Notes: generated by a model not told the origin, from the sequence alone. DNA of 12,180 bases from Desulfobacterales bacterium (GCA_030613225.1 JAUWMJ010000037.1:1-12180), one strand, 5' to 3'. Shown: positions 1 through 7,770, numbered from the stretch's first letter. Translations and numbers: made by a program.

Positions 1-297
1 GATATTGCGCCTTTTGCAGTATTCTTTTTTAAAAGATTCGTCTGGAGAATCGACACCGACAACCTTTTGAACCTTATTTTCGATTATTTTTGGAAGGCTT
101 TTCCTTGCTTCTTTACCAATGTCAAAATTGTAGTCCAAAGCCTCACTTAACATTGTATAATCTTTAGAGAAAACATCACACTTTGGCGGAATGCTTTCTC
201 TTCTTTCGATTATTTCCCGGTTAATACTATCGGTTACACTCTTAACTTTAGCATTATCCAAAAGCTCTTCAATGCTTACAGGTTTTTTTTCAGGCAT
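1..297 (-). CDS. Unrecognised protein, N-terminal 99 residues (gene runs off the window)
   Basis: The reverse strand is open from an ATG at 297 to the window edge, giving 99 residues with no stop. The start is supported by a strong ribosome binding site, GGAGG, about 7 bases upstream (303-307), and by a sigma70-like promoter at 383-412. The protein begins MPEKKPVSIEELLDNAKV and is hydrophilic and highly charged. No signal peptide or membrane segment is visible. It has two isolated cysteines, near residues 41 and 94, and no motif I know. It looks cytoplasmic. I do not recognise the family and propose no function. It diverges from the ABC transporter operon on the other side of the spacer. Confidence 0.7.
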   Translation of the reverse strand, partial: MPEKKPVSIEELLDNAKVKSVTDSINREIIERRESIPPKCDVFSKDYTMLSEALDYNFDIGKEARKSLPKIIENKVQKVVGVDSPDESFKKEYCKRRNI

Positions 298-330
298 TGA
301 TATCCTCCGTTTTTTTGATTTTGATTTTCA

Positions 331-382
331 GCCCTCCCGGTTTCACAGCCTCCCAGCCTCCTAACCTTCCAGCTTCCCAACC
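331..382 (-). repeat. Degenerate octamer tandem repeat (consensus GGGAGGCT)
   Basis: Read on the reverse strand, this stretch parses into about six consecutive 8-base units resembling GGGAGGCT, for example GGGAAGCT, GGAAGGTT, AGGAGGCT and GGGAGGCT. It lies between the promoter and the start codon of the leftmost gene. Several units contain AGGAGG- or GGGAGG-like strings that resemble Shine-Dalgarno sequences, although the true ribosome site at 303-307 is outside the repeat. Confidence 0.6.
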
Positions 383-412
383 TTTATAGCTTTCCATCAA
401 CATTTGTGTCAA
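383..412 (-). promoter_or_regulatory. Sigma70-type promoter for the leftmost minus-strand gene
   Basis: On the reverse strand there is a perfect TTGACA (412-407), an 18-base spacer, then TATAAA (388-383). Transcription would start near 376, leaving a leader of about 80 bases before the ATG at 297. The octamer repeat at 331-382 would lie almost entirely inside that leader. Confidence 0.6.
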
Positions 413-532
413 GGTAAACGTTTATTCTGTTATCATAGAGTGTGTAAATGCCTGTTCGCTTCTATACCGATTTTAAAAAACATCTTGCGATTTTAAATTG
501 TTGTGTTAAATAGATTGTAATCAAAGGTGACT

Positions 533-687
533 ATGCCGGACAAAAAAGAACCAAGTTGAAGTGATATGTCCTAAGTGTAAACATACTCAAACAATCTATC
601 CTTAAAAGGGAAGATATTACCAAATGTTCAGAGTGTGATATACGCATGGTCATGCGGGAATTTTTAAGGGAGGGGGAGTCATATTAA
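533..687 (+). pseudogene. Small zinc-ribbon protein, broken by two frameshifts
   Basis: ATG at 533 is preceded by AAAGGTGA at good spacing. It reads MPDKKEPS and then hits a stop at 557. Dropping one T near 556-557 continues the protein as EVICPKCKHTQTIY. Dropping one base near 600-603 continues it as KREDITKCSECDIRMVMREF and on to a stop at 685-687. The restored product is about 50 residues with two CxxC knuckles (CPKC and CSEC) about 15 residues apart, which is a classic zinc ribbon. The sensible protein across three frames, together with the ribosome site, argues for a real gene. It is either decayed or carries two +1 errors in the assembly. The zinc-ribbon assignment is firm if the shifts are corrected, but the role is unknown. 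Confidence 0.6.
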
Positions 688-753
688 CCTGTGGCTAAAC
701 TGTAAGTTTTTGCTGCAATATGACAAAACAAAATTAATTTAAGGAGGAGAAAA

Positions 754-1581
754 ATGAAAAAAAGTTTAGTAATTGGGTTGGCAGTAGGCATTTTATTTTC
801 TTTTAGTATTTGCATGCCTGCAATTGGCGCAGATATTAATCTCGCAAAAAAATCGACAATCCAGAAGATTTTAAAAAGAGGAGAACTTCGTGTCGGATTT
901 GAGTCAGGTTATGTACCTTTTGAAATGACCAATAAAAAAGGTGCCTACATCGGTTTTGACATAGATTTTGGAAAAAGGCTAGCCAAGGCAATGGGTGTTA
1001 AATTCGTACCGGTCAACACCGCATGGGATGGTATTATTCCCGCACTCGTGACAGATAAATTCGATATTATCATGGGCGGTATGACCATTACCCAGGAAAG
1101 AAATCTTAAAATAGCGTTTGCTACCCCCTATATTGTTGTGGGGCAGGCAGTTCTTTTGAACAAAAAACATGCAAAAAAAGTTAAATCCTACAAAGATCTA
1201 AACAGGAAAAAATATCTTGTTACATCAAGAGTGGGAACAACAGGTGAAAAGGCCATTAGAACATACCTGCCCAATGCTACATATAAAGGTTATGAAGCTG
1301 AATCCGACGCGGCCATGGAAGTCATCAACGGCAAGGCTGATGCTTTCATATATGACCTTCCCTTCTGCGGTTATATGTATTCACTCCAGGGTAAAGGCAA
1401 AACCGTTTTCCTGAAGGAACCTTTTACATATGAGCCTCTTGCATGGGCCATCAACCAGGGTGATCCTGACTTTTTGAACTATCTCAACAATTTCCTGAGG
1501 CAGACCAAGGGTGACGGGTTCTACGAAAAAACCTACAATTACTGGATCAGCGGTTCTGAGTGGAAAAAATATACTAAATAA
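754..1581 (+). CDS. Polar amino acid ABC transporter, periplasmic substrate-binding protein
   Basis: This 275-residue protein belongs to the family 3 solute-binding proteins (HisJ/GlnH type), which capture an amino acid in the periplasm and hand it to the membrane permease. The start has an excellent AAGGAGG ribosome site (741-747). Residues 1-26 form a signal peptide (MKK, hydrophobic core, cleavage after AIGA) with no lipobox, so the protein should be soluble in the periplasm. The family signature GFDIDFGKRLAKAMG lies at 67-81. R116 in TQERN corresponds to the arginine that holds the ligand carboxylate in this family. The hinge and second lobe follow, with VGTTGE at 160-165 and YDLP at 200-203. 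The length is normal. It is the first gene of a three-gene operon with the permease and ATPase. The exact substrate cannot be read from sequence alone. Confidence 0.93.
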   Translation: MKKSLVIGLAVGILFSFSICMPAIGADINLAKKSTIQKILKRGELRVGFESGYVPFEMTNKKGAYIGFDIDFGKRLAKAMGVKFVPVNTAWDGIIPALVTDKFDIIMGGMTITQERNLKIAFATPYIVVGQAVLLNKKHAKKVKSYKDLNRKKYLVTSRVGTTGEKAIRTYLPNATYKGYEAESDAAMEVINGKADAFIYDLPFCGYMYSLQGKGKTVFLKEPFTYEPLAWAINQGDPDFLNYLNNFLRQTKGDGFYEKTYNYWISGSEWKKYTK

Positions 1582-1601
1582 CAAGGTATTATAATAAACT
1601 T

Positions 1602-1642
1602 AACAGGTCAATCATGGCTGATATTTACCTGGTTGGCCTGTT
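1602..1642 (+). promoter_or_regulatory. Intercistronic hairpin after the binding-protein gene
   Basis: Arms 1602-1614 and 1630-1642 pair over 13 positions with two G-U wobbles and a 15-base loop. Only a short T run (1641-1643) follows. It sits 20 bases after the binding-protein stop and before the permease. In many ABC operons such a structure protects the upstream mRNA or acts as a leaky terminator, so that binding protein exceeds permease. That role is inferred here. Confidence 0.5.
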
Positions 1643-1678
1643 TCATTAGAACTATCTGACAGAAAGAAAACAGAAACC

Positions 1679-2689
1679 ATGAGTGAACCGGAAAATCATA
1701 GCCAATTAAACAAAACACCTCATTACAATTTGTGGGTCGGAGTATTTGTCGCAGTAATCTTGATCGGGATCGGGTTGTTTTACCTTGCAACACAAAAAGT
1801 AGAATATATATGGGGGTGGTATCGGATTCCCCAATATTTCCTTTATGAAGGCGATATTAGTACTGTAGCTGAATTCGACGGAAGAATCAGATCCATCGAA
1901 ATTAAGGGTGAAAAGGCTGTAATCACCCTAAAAGGAACAGAAGAAAGCGAAATCTTTACTGTTCCTGCATCCAGCGTGAAAGTCGAAGAAGGAGATTCGA
2001 TATCTGAAGCAGATGTACTTGCAAGTTATAAAAAATGGAAAGCAGGTCTTTTAATAGTTGGTCTCTGGATTACAATAAAACTCAGTGTAATTGCGACAAT
2101 TTTGGGAATCCTGATCGGCATTATCGGAGGGTTGTTTCGCATCTCGGATAATCCCGCACTTAAATGGTTAACCATTGTCTACATTGAATTGATCCGGGGG
2201 TCACCGCTCCTCGTTCAAATCATTATCTGGTATTATGTTCTGGGCACTGTGATAAACGATCTTCTTGCCTCTTTTGGAATCGGGCGTATCCCTGCATTTT
2301 GGTATGGAGTCGCCTCTTTGGCCTGCTTTGCGGGAGCATATGTCACGGAAATCGTCAGAGCCGGTATCCAGTCCATACATCGGGGGCAGATAGAAGCCGC
2401 GTGCTCCCTTGGGATGACATATATGCAGTCCATGCGGTATATCATCCTGCCGCAGGCTTTACGGAGGATATTACCACCGCTTGCGGGTCAGTTTATCAGC
2501 TTGATTAAAGATTCTTCACTCCTTGGGGTTATTGCCATTTCAGAATTACTCAAGAGCACAAGGGAAGCTGTTGCAGCAAGCCTGATGCCATTTGAACTTT
2601 ATTTTCTTTGTGCAATTTTATATCTTTTTATAACCTTTTCACTTTCGATGTCTATTCAATATCTGGAAAAAAGGATGGCAACAACGTGA
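1679..2689 (+). CDS. Polar amino acid ABC transporter permease with N-terminal extracytoplasmic domain
   Basis: This 336-residue inner-membrane permease is of the HisM/GlnP type. The C-terminal two thirds (about 121-330) hold the transport domain with several hydrophobic segments. They include [11 protein letters not shown] (170-180) and the EAA loop around E239-A240-A241-x-x-x-G245, which docks on the ATPase, followed by KDSSLLGVI (277-285). The N-terminus is unusual. A membrane segment at about 18-37 is followed by roughly 80 residues (38-120) that are probably extracytoplasmic, starting with an aromatic patch ([12 protein letters not shown]) and continuing as a beta-rich charged stretch. 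Typical family members are about 220-250 residues and lack this. The start has no clear Shine-Dalgarno, but the first membrane segment begins soon after it. Its stop overlaps the ATPase start by 4 bp, so the two are translationally coupled. Confidence 0.9.
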   Translation: MSEPENHSQLNKTPHYNLWVGVFVAVILIGIGLFYLATQKVEYIWGWYRIPQYFLYEGDISTVAEFDGRIRSIEIKGEKAVITLKGTEESEIFTVPASSVKVEEGDSISEADVLASYKKWKAGLLIVGLWITIKLSVIATILGILIGIIGGLFRISDNPALKWLTIVYIELIRGSPLLVQIIIWYYVLGTVINDLLASFGIGRIPAFWYGVASLACFAGAYVTEIVRAGIQSIHRGQIEAACSLGMTYMQSMRYIILPQALRRILPPLAGQFISLIKDSSLLGVIAISELLKSTREAVAASLMPFELYFLCAILYLFITFSLSMSIQYLEKRMATT

Positions 2690-3417
2690 TTACAGTTGAG
2701 AATATATATAAAACCTTTCATGTACCTCATGAAATCAAGGCGCTGGTTAATGTATCAAGTGAAATCAGTGCGGGCGAAGTGGTTGTGGTTTGCGGACCTT
2801 CAGGATCAGGTAAAAGCACATTTATAAGATGTCTGAACCGGCTGGAAACAGCGGACACGGGGAAAATAATTATTGATGGGGTAAATGTTCTTGATCCCAA
2901 AACAGACATTAACAAGGTGCGTGCTGAAGTAGGAATGGTCTTTCAATCATTTAATCTTTTTCCCCATAAAACTACTTTTGAAAATGTAGCCCTTGCGCAA
3001 CGTGTTGTACGAAAACGCTCAAAGGCGGAAGCAAAAGAAAAAACCATGGCTTTGCTGGATAAAGTCGGCATTAGCGATAAAGCTCAGGTCTATCCTGATC
3101 AGCTTTCCGGCGGACAGCAGCAGCGTGTTGCCATAGCCCGCGCACTGGCTATGGAACCTAAGGTGATGCTTTTTGACGAACCGACATCCGCCCTTGACCC
3201 TGAAATGATAGGTGAAGTGCTCGACGTTATGAAAACCCTGGCAAAAGAAGGAATGACCATGATTGTTGTAAGCCATGAAATGGGTTTTGCAAGGGAAGTA
3301 GCTGACAATGTAATTTTCATGGATGAAGGGGCTATTGTGGAAGTCGGAACACCGGAGCATTTTTTCAAAAACCCGGAACATGAAAGAACAAAGCTTTTTC
3401 TAAGCCAGATACTTTAG
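2686..3417 (+). CDS. Polar amino acid ABC transporter ATP-binding protein
   Basis: This 243-residue ATPase energises the transporter and belongs to the GlnQ/HisP family. I place the start at GTG 2686, which overlaps the permease stop in GTGA and has AAGGAT about 10 bases upstream. The frame is open further 5', but that part only re-reads permease DNA. Motifs: Walker A GPSGSGKS (37-44), Q-loop in [10 protein letters not shown], signature LSGGQQQR (140-147), Walker B ending D164-E165, and the switch histidine H197 in SHEMG. The end [12 protein letters not shown] is typical of the family, so the 3' end is native. A GATTGAA heptamer array starts at the base right after the stop codon. The last 45 bases of the gene are part of the duplicated element found again beside ligA. 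Confidence 0.94.
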   Translation: MITVENIYKTFHVPHEIKALVNVSSEISAGEVVVVCGPSGSGKSTFIRCLNRLETADTGKIIIDGVNVLDPKTDINKVRAEVGMVFQSFNLFPHKTTFENVALAQRVVRKRSKAEAKEKTMALLDKVGISDKAQVYPDQLSGGQQQRVAIARALAMEPKVMLFDEPTSALDPEMIGEVLDVMKTLAKEGMTMIVVSHEMGFAREVADNVIFMDEGAIVEVGTPEHFFKNPEHERTKLFLSQIL

Positions 3418-3624
3418 GATTGAAGATTGTCGATTGAAGATTGAAGATTGAATGAAATCTATCAATTTATATAAGAAAGATAGAGCGACACGCGGCGCAA
3501 GCGCCCCTGCCGCGACGGGCGCGAGCACGGCGGGTGCGCTGCGCGAGCGATTCAACAAATATTCAATCTTCAATAATCAATATTCAATCAGGTTCCGGCT
3601 TGTCCTGACTAAGATTGTAGATTT
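3373..3624 (+). repeat. Heptamer-armed structured repeat, copy A (252 bp)
   Basis: Copy A matches the reverse complement of 9800-10044. Its parts in order are: the ATPase 3' end (3373-3417), five GATTGAA-type heptamers (3418-3452), a short AT stretch, an ~83 % GC core (about 3485-3549), then inverted heptamers TTCAATC/TTCAATA (about 3551-3589), and a tail to 3624. The arms are inverted repeats and can pair. The core can fold on itself, with CGCGGC against GCCGCG and GCAC against GTGC. Positions 3462-3553 (92 bp) are identical to copy B. Outside the heptamers I count about nine mismatches. Reading the element as protein gives a spurious ORF at 3452-3784. Confidence 0.9.
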
Positions 3625-3834
3625 CTTTTTGCTTCTTACTTTTCCTATACGATATCCATCTGTTCTAAAATACAACACAAAATCAAAATCTACCACATAT
3701 TGTATTTTGAAAAATAAAACATACCGCCTGTTGTGTTTTTTCCTTTACAAGCAAAATCTTTCCTGCTATAAGTCCGAAGATTAAAATATAAACAAATTGC
3801 ACAGTATCTCGAAATAAAATCGGAGATCTTTAGC
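3418..3834. other. Spacer between the ABC operon and smc
   Basis: The first half is repeat copy A. The second half (3625-3834) is AT-rich, with a perfect 9-bp inverted repeat AAAATACAA/TTGTATTTT (3667-3675 and 3700-3708) about 35 bases upstream of the smc -35 box. That repeat could be an operator or a chance AT palindrome. The smc promoter and leader follow. No clear intrinsic terminator for the ABC operon was found unless the repeat hairpin serves. Confidence 0.5.
3744..3772 (+). promoter_or_regulatory. Sigma70-type promoter of smc
   Basis: TTTACA (3744-3749), a 17-base spacer and TATAAG (3767-3772), preceded by an extended -10 TG (3764-3765). This predicts transcription starting near 3779 and a 55-base leader before the smc ATG. 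Confidence 0.6.
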
Positions 3835-6800
3835 ATGAAACTTAAAAAACTTGAAATATCCGGATTTAAATCCTTTTTTGAAAAAGAGAGTATTGAATTT
3901 CCCATAGGCATATCTGCAATTGTTGGACCAAATGGCTGTGGCAAAAGCAATGTGGTTGATGCGCTGCGGTGGGTTATGGGAGAACAGAGCGTTAAAACTC
4001 TCCGGGGCAAGTCCATGGAAGATGTCATATTTGCCGGTACAAAAGGTAAGATGCCCCTTAATATGGCAGAAGTGTCCTTAACTCTTCTAAACGACAATGG
4101 TTCCGCACCGGAAGAATTAAAGGATTTTACTGAAATTATGCTCACCAGGCGTCTTTATCGATCCGGTGAAAGCGCCTATTTAATAAATAAGCAGCCATGC
4201 AGGCTTAAGGATGTGCACAGAGTCTTTTTAGGAAGCGGTCTTGGCGCAAAATCGTATGCCGTTATACAGCAGGGAAATATCGGTGCAATTACTGATGCCG
4301 GGCCGGATGAAAGAAGATTTTTCATTGAAGAGGCTGCCGGGACCACAATCTTTAAAAGTAAAAAGATTGAAGCCATGCGAAAAGTTAAGACTACCAACGC
4401 AAACCTGTTACGCATAAGTGATATTATTATAGAAATTAAGCGCCAAATGGCCATCCTGAAGCGACAGGCAAGAAAGGCGGAACTTTTTAAAACACACCAG
4501 GAACGCATCAAACAACTCGACGTTCGCCTGGCACTTTTGCATTATGATGATTTAACACAAAATATTGATGAAGCAGATTCTCTGTTAAAAGAGTTGAAGG
4601 ATGCAGACATATGTCATTCAACACAACTTGAAAAGCTTGACATGGCAATTGAAGAAATAAAACTGCAGCGCTGGGAAAAAAACCAGGAAATATCGAAGCA
4701 AAAATCAAGTAAATATGAAATGCAGCGAGGTATTGACAGAACAGAAAATGATCTTGCTCATTACAAAAAGGATGTTGAAAGACTTGCCATAGAAGCTTCA
4801 GAATTTGAATCGGCAAGGAAAGAACTGAAAGAAAAAAGAAGCAAAATGGAATCTGAAATTGCCCAGTGTGATAATCAGAGTATCATTATAAAAAAGGAAA
4901 TTGATGAAACAAAGATAATGCTCGAAAAACAGCAGTCTGATTCAGCCGGCATACAAGAACAATTGTCTGTGCTTAACCGGGAGCTTGGAGACTGTAATAC
5001 AGAGCTTGTGAACAAAGTGGCCCTGGAAGCAAGAAATAAAAATATCTACCAAAATGCCTCAAGCAACAAAGAAAACCTTAAAAGACGTCTGAAAAGGGCA
5101 GATGAGGAAGAAGCAATCGCCAAAAAAGAGGCCACTGACGTCTTGGAAAGAGAAACCAGGGCAAAAGAGCAGCTTAAATCTTTAAAAGAGAAAATCAACG
5201 ATCTTTCAAATAGCATTGAAATAACAGGCAAACAACTCGATGATAAAAGTAAGACACTGGCCGGCCAGGTAAAGCATGTACAGACCCTTGAATTTGAACA
5301 AAACAATATTAAATCAAACTATGCTGCCTTAAAGAAAATGGAGGACGGCTTTGAATGGTACAAGGACGGCGTCAAGGCAATAATGAAAGTACATAGTACA
5401 AAAGCCGAGGACCGGAACTCAAGTACCCACCCCAAAAGCTCCAAACTGCAAAACGATGTCATATGCCTGATGGCGGATATTATCGATCCGGAACCCACCT
5501 TTGCAACTGCAGTGGAAGCCTCACTTGGAGAATCATTGCAGTATATATTAGTTAAGGATCAACAGGCGGGCCTTGATGCTGTGGACTATCTTCAGTCTAA
5601 CAGCGCCGGCCGCAGCGGATTTATTCCGATTTCGACTATCAGGCAAATTGAATATGGACAGCAGAAAAAGCCTGACCCTTCAAAACTTCTTTTAAACCAT
5701 GTTTCAGTAAAGGAGGGCTTTGAAAAGATAACCAGCGCGCTTTTAGGACACGTTCTTGTTGCAGACGATATTGAAGAAGCCAAAACGATTTTCAACAGCA
5801 ACGGGGCACTGCAAACCATAGTAACTAAAGACGGCGACATACTGTCCCATCAAGGCTTAATAATTGGTGGAAGCAAAGACAATTTTACCGGTATCTTCAC
5901 TAAAAAACAGGAAATTAGGGATTTAAAGTACAGTATTAATGATTTAGACCGAAAATTGGAATCCTCCCGTGCAGATCAAACCGACATGGAATCCGAACTT
6001 CGCATTCTTGAAGGCGACCTGCAAAAACTGATAGAAGAAAAAAATAAGGTTGCCAGCCAGGAAGTTGAAGCGGAAAAAGATTTTTACAAAGCCTCTGAGG
6101 ACTTAAAGCACTGCCGGCACCATCTTGAAATTGTACGTCTGGAACAGGAGCAGCTTATAGGTGAAGAAAGCGATGCTGATGAAGAAATGGCAGAGTACAA
6201 TAAGGCTCTGTCCGAAATCTCCGATCAGATTATCAGTCTGCAGAACACAGTTACGGAAAAATCAGATCAAGCGGACTCAATATCAGCCCAGGTAAACACT
6301 TTTGACCAGGAAACCGTCGAACTGAAGCTCAAACTGACCTCTTTAAACGCAAGACTGGAAAACAACAGCAATACAGCAAGTCGACTTAAAGAATTCCTTG
6401 ATGATAATATTGAGCAACTTGAACAGCTTGCTGCAGAAATCAACAAAAAAAATCTAAAAGAAATCTCTTTAAAACAGAAAATAAAAGAATTTGAACATAA
6501 TCTTTACGCCAATTACGAAGATATAAAAATTTTGGAGCATGCCATTGATAAAAATGAGGACGATTATCAGAAAATTGATTCAACGCTGAAAGATAGCGAT
6601 GATAATATCTCAGACATCCGAAAACAACGGGAAAAAGTTTCAGAAAAGCTTCGTATGCTCGAACTTGAACAAGCCCAGCGGCATTTAAAGCGGGAAAATA
6701 TCGAAAACCGCCTGATAGAACGCTATCACATAACTATCGCCGAAATAAAGACGGAAAATGAAAAGATGTCAAATGAGCTGAAGCAGACGGTGAAAATGTC

Positions 6801-7467
6801 GCCGGATGAAATGGAAGAAGAACTTTTCCGTTTGAAACAAAAGATAGAACATTTCAACGATGTTAATCTTAGTGCCATAAAAGAATATGAACAGCATAAA
6901 ATCAGATTCGATTTTCTTTCGGAACAGCGCGACGATCTTGCAGCCGCTGTTGAAGACCTTCAAAAAGTCATCAGAAAAATAGACAGGATCACTCAAGATC
7001 GATTTATGAATACGCTAAACCTGGTTAATGAAAAACTTTGCGAGGTGTTTCCGCGTCTTTTTGAAGGCGGAACAGCCAAACTTGTGCTTTCACAGCCGGA
7101 CAACCCTCTGGAAACAGGGGTTGAGTTTATGATCCATCCGCCCGGGAAAAAGCTTATAAGGATGAGTCTTCTTTCAGGTGGGGAGAAAGCACTATCCGCC
7201 ATTGCCTTTATTTTTTCACTCTTTTTAATCAAGCCTACATCTTTCTGTCTTCTGGATGAAATTGATGCTCCCCTTGATGATGTTAATGTATATCGTTTTA
7301 ATGACCTGCTCCAGCTTATTGGTAAAAAATCTCAAATTGTTATGGTAACGCATAACAAGAGCAGCATGGAGTTTGCCGACACCCTTTTCGGAATTACAAT
7401 GGAACAAAAAGGAATTTCAAAAGTTGTTTCTGTAAACTTTGAACAACAAAAAGAAATGCTAAACTGA
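3835..7467 (+). CDS. smc: Chromosome segregation ATPase SMC
   Basis: This 1210-residue full-length SMC is the core of the bacterial condensin-like complex that organises and segregates the chromosome, normally with ScpA and ScpB. The start has GGAGAT (3822-3827) 7 bases upstream. The N-terminal ATPase half carries GPNGCGKSN (Walker A, 31-39). A long coiled coil runs from about 170 to 500. The hinge lies at about 500-690 (DVICLMADIIDPEPTFATAV from 541, ending near LIIGGS). A second coiled coil runs to about 1040. The C-terminal half carries the signature LSGGEKALSAIAF (from 1113), Walker B ending D1141-E1142 (LLDEIDAPLDD), and MVTHNK for the switch. Length and domain order are normal, and no defect is visible. 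Neither scpA nor scpB is in the window. ftsY follows in the same direction, but 329 bp of repeat-rich spacer separates them. Confidence 0.97.
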   Translation: MKLKKLEISGFKSFFEKESIEFPIGISAIVGPNGCGKSNVVDALRWVMGEQSVKTLRGKSMEDVIFAGTKGKMPLNMAEVSLTLLNDNGSAPEELKDFTEIMLTRRLYRSGESAYLINKQPCRLKDVHRVFLGSGLGAKSYAVIQQGNIGAITDAGPDERRFFIEEAAGTTIFKSKKIEAMRKVKTTNANLLRISDIIIEIKRQMAILKRQARKAELFKTHQERIKQLDVRLALLHYDDLTQNIDEADSLLKELKDADICHSTQLEKLDMAIEEIKLQRWEKNQEISKQKSSKYEMQRGIDRTENDLAHYKKDVERLAIEASEFESARKELKEKRSKMESEIAQCDNQSIIIKKEIDETKIMLEKQQSDSAGIQEQLSVLNRELGDCNTELVNKVALEARNKNIYQNASSNKENLKRRLKRADEEEAIAKKEATDVLERETRAKEQLKSLKEKINDLSNSIEITGKQLDDKSKTLAGQVKHVQTLEFEQNNIKSNYAALKKMEDGFEWYKDGVKAIMKVHSTKAEDRNSSTHPKSSKLQNDVICLMADIIDPEPTFATAVEASLGESLQYILVKDQQAGLDAVDYLQSNSAGRSGFIPISTIRQIEYGQQKKPDPSKLLLNHVSVKEGFEKITSALLGHVLVADDIEEAKTIFNSNGALQTIVTKDGDILSHQGLIIGGSKDNFTGIFTKKQEIRDLKYSINDLDRKLESSRADQTDMESELRILEGDLQKLIEEKNKVASQEVEAEKDFYKASEDLKHCRHHLEIVRLEQEQLIGEESDADEEMAEYNKALSEISDQIISLQNTVTEKSDQADSISAQVNTFDQETVELKLKLTSLNARLENNSNTASRLKEFLDDNIEQLEQLAAEINKKNLKEISLKQKIKEFEHNLYANYEDIKILEHAIDKNEDDYQKIDSTLKDSDDNISDIRKQREKVSEKLRMLELEQAQRHLKRENIENRLIERYHITIAEIKTENEKMSNELKQTVKMSPDEMEEELFRLKQKIEHFNDVNLSAIKEYEQHKIRFDFLSEQRDDLAAAVEDLQKVIRKIDRITQDRFMNTLNLVNEKLCEVFPRLFEGGTAKLVLSQPDNPLETGVEFMIHPPGKKLIRMSLLSGGEKALSAIAFIFSLFLIKPTSFCLLDEIDAPLDDVNVYRFNDLLQLIGKKSQIVMVTHNKSSMEFADTLFGITMEQKGISKVVSVNFEQQKEMLN

Positions 7468-7538
7468 TTCTATCAAATTAAACCTGATCCTATGGGCCAG
7501 GTCAGAGACAAACGGCTATGCAGAATTGATTAGCCCAT

Positions 7539-7595
7539 GTTACGAGTTGCGGGTTACGAGTGATGCAACGAATTCTATCTCAATTGAATATTGAA
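7539..7595 (+). repeat. Short heptamer arrays of two families
   Basis: 7539-7566 parses as GTTACGA, GTTGCGG, GTTACGA, GTGATGC. 7582-7595 parses as AATTGAA, TATTGAA, the same family as the arms of repeat copies A and B. Both have a strict 7-base period. Confidence 0.55.
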
Positions 7596-7609
7596 TTTAC
7601 TTTGTACTC

Positions 7610-7770
7610 GTTCACAGGTTCAAGGTTCACCGTTTTGAGTTGCGTATTTTGGACGGTCGCAAGCTGTATTGCGCGTATGAAAGGCGATATTTCAGTTTAA
7701 ACGTCCCTGTTTTTAAAAACCTTGAACCGTGAACCTTGAACCTTGAACCCTGAACCTTGAACCCGTGAAC
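7610..7770 (+). repeat. Heptamer-armed element of the TTGAACC family
   Basis: The left arm (7610-7630) is the inverted form of the right arm (7718-7770). The right arm carries about seven consecutive heptamers of the TTGAACC type, with variants GTGAACC and CTGAACC. Between them lies an 86-bp core that contains GGACG and its complement CGTCC near its ends. The architecture matches copies A and B (inverted heptamer arms around a unique core), but arm and core sequences differ. Confidence 0.65.

Larger units (their letters stand above)
298..532. other. Spacer between divergent genes
   Basis: It contains the minus-strand promoter (383-412) and the octamer repeat (331-382). At 468-477 and 488-497 there is a perfect 10-base direct repeat, CGATTTTAAA, with a 20-base period (about two helical turns). 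No convincing plus-strand promoter for the broken zinc-ribbon gene or the ABC operon was found, and no further gene is supported. Confidence 0.5.

Noticed and set aside
691..713. Possible sigma54 promoter (TGGC...TTGC) before the ABC operon
   Set aside because: The GG and GC elements are 19 bases apart instead of the required 12.
2608..2685. Longer start for the ABC ATPase
   Set aside because: The extra 26 residues re-read permease DNA, have no family similarity, and the GTG at 2686 gives the normal N-terminus with a ribosome site and a 4-bp overlap.
3019..3381. 120-codon minus-strand ORF inside the ABC ATPase gene
   Set aside because: Shadow frame of a well-conserved gene, cysteine/histidine/phenylalanine-rich, with no ribosome site.
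3418..3589. CRISPR-like array
   Set aside because: Units are contiguous 7-mers without spacers, the arms are inverted to each other, and no cas genes are present.
3452..3784. 110-codon plus-strand ORF downstream of the ABC ATPase
   Set aside because: It reads through repeat copy A and AT-rich spacer. It has low-complexity alanine/threonine and then lysine/tyrosine-rich composition, no ribosome site, and the same DNA in copy B is not kept in a matching ORF.
7482..7502. smc terminator
   Set aside because: The hairpin is neat, but no T tract follows (the next bases are CAGAGAC), so intrinsic termination is not supported.
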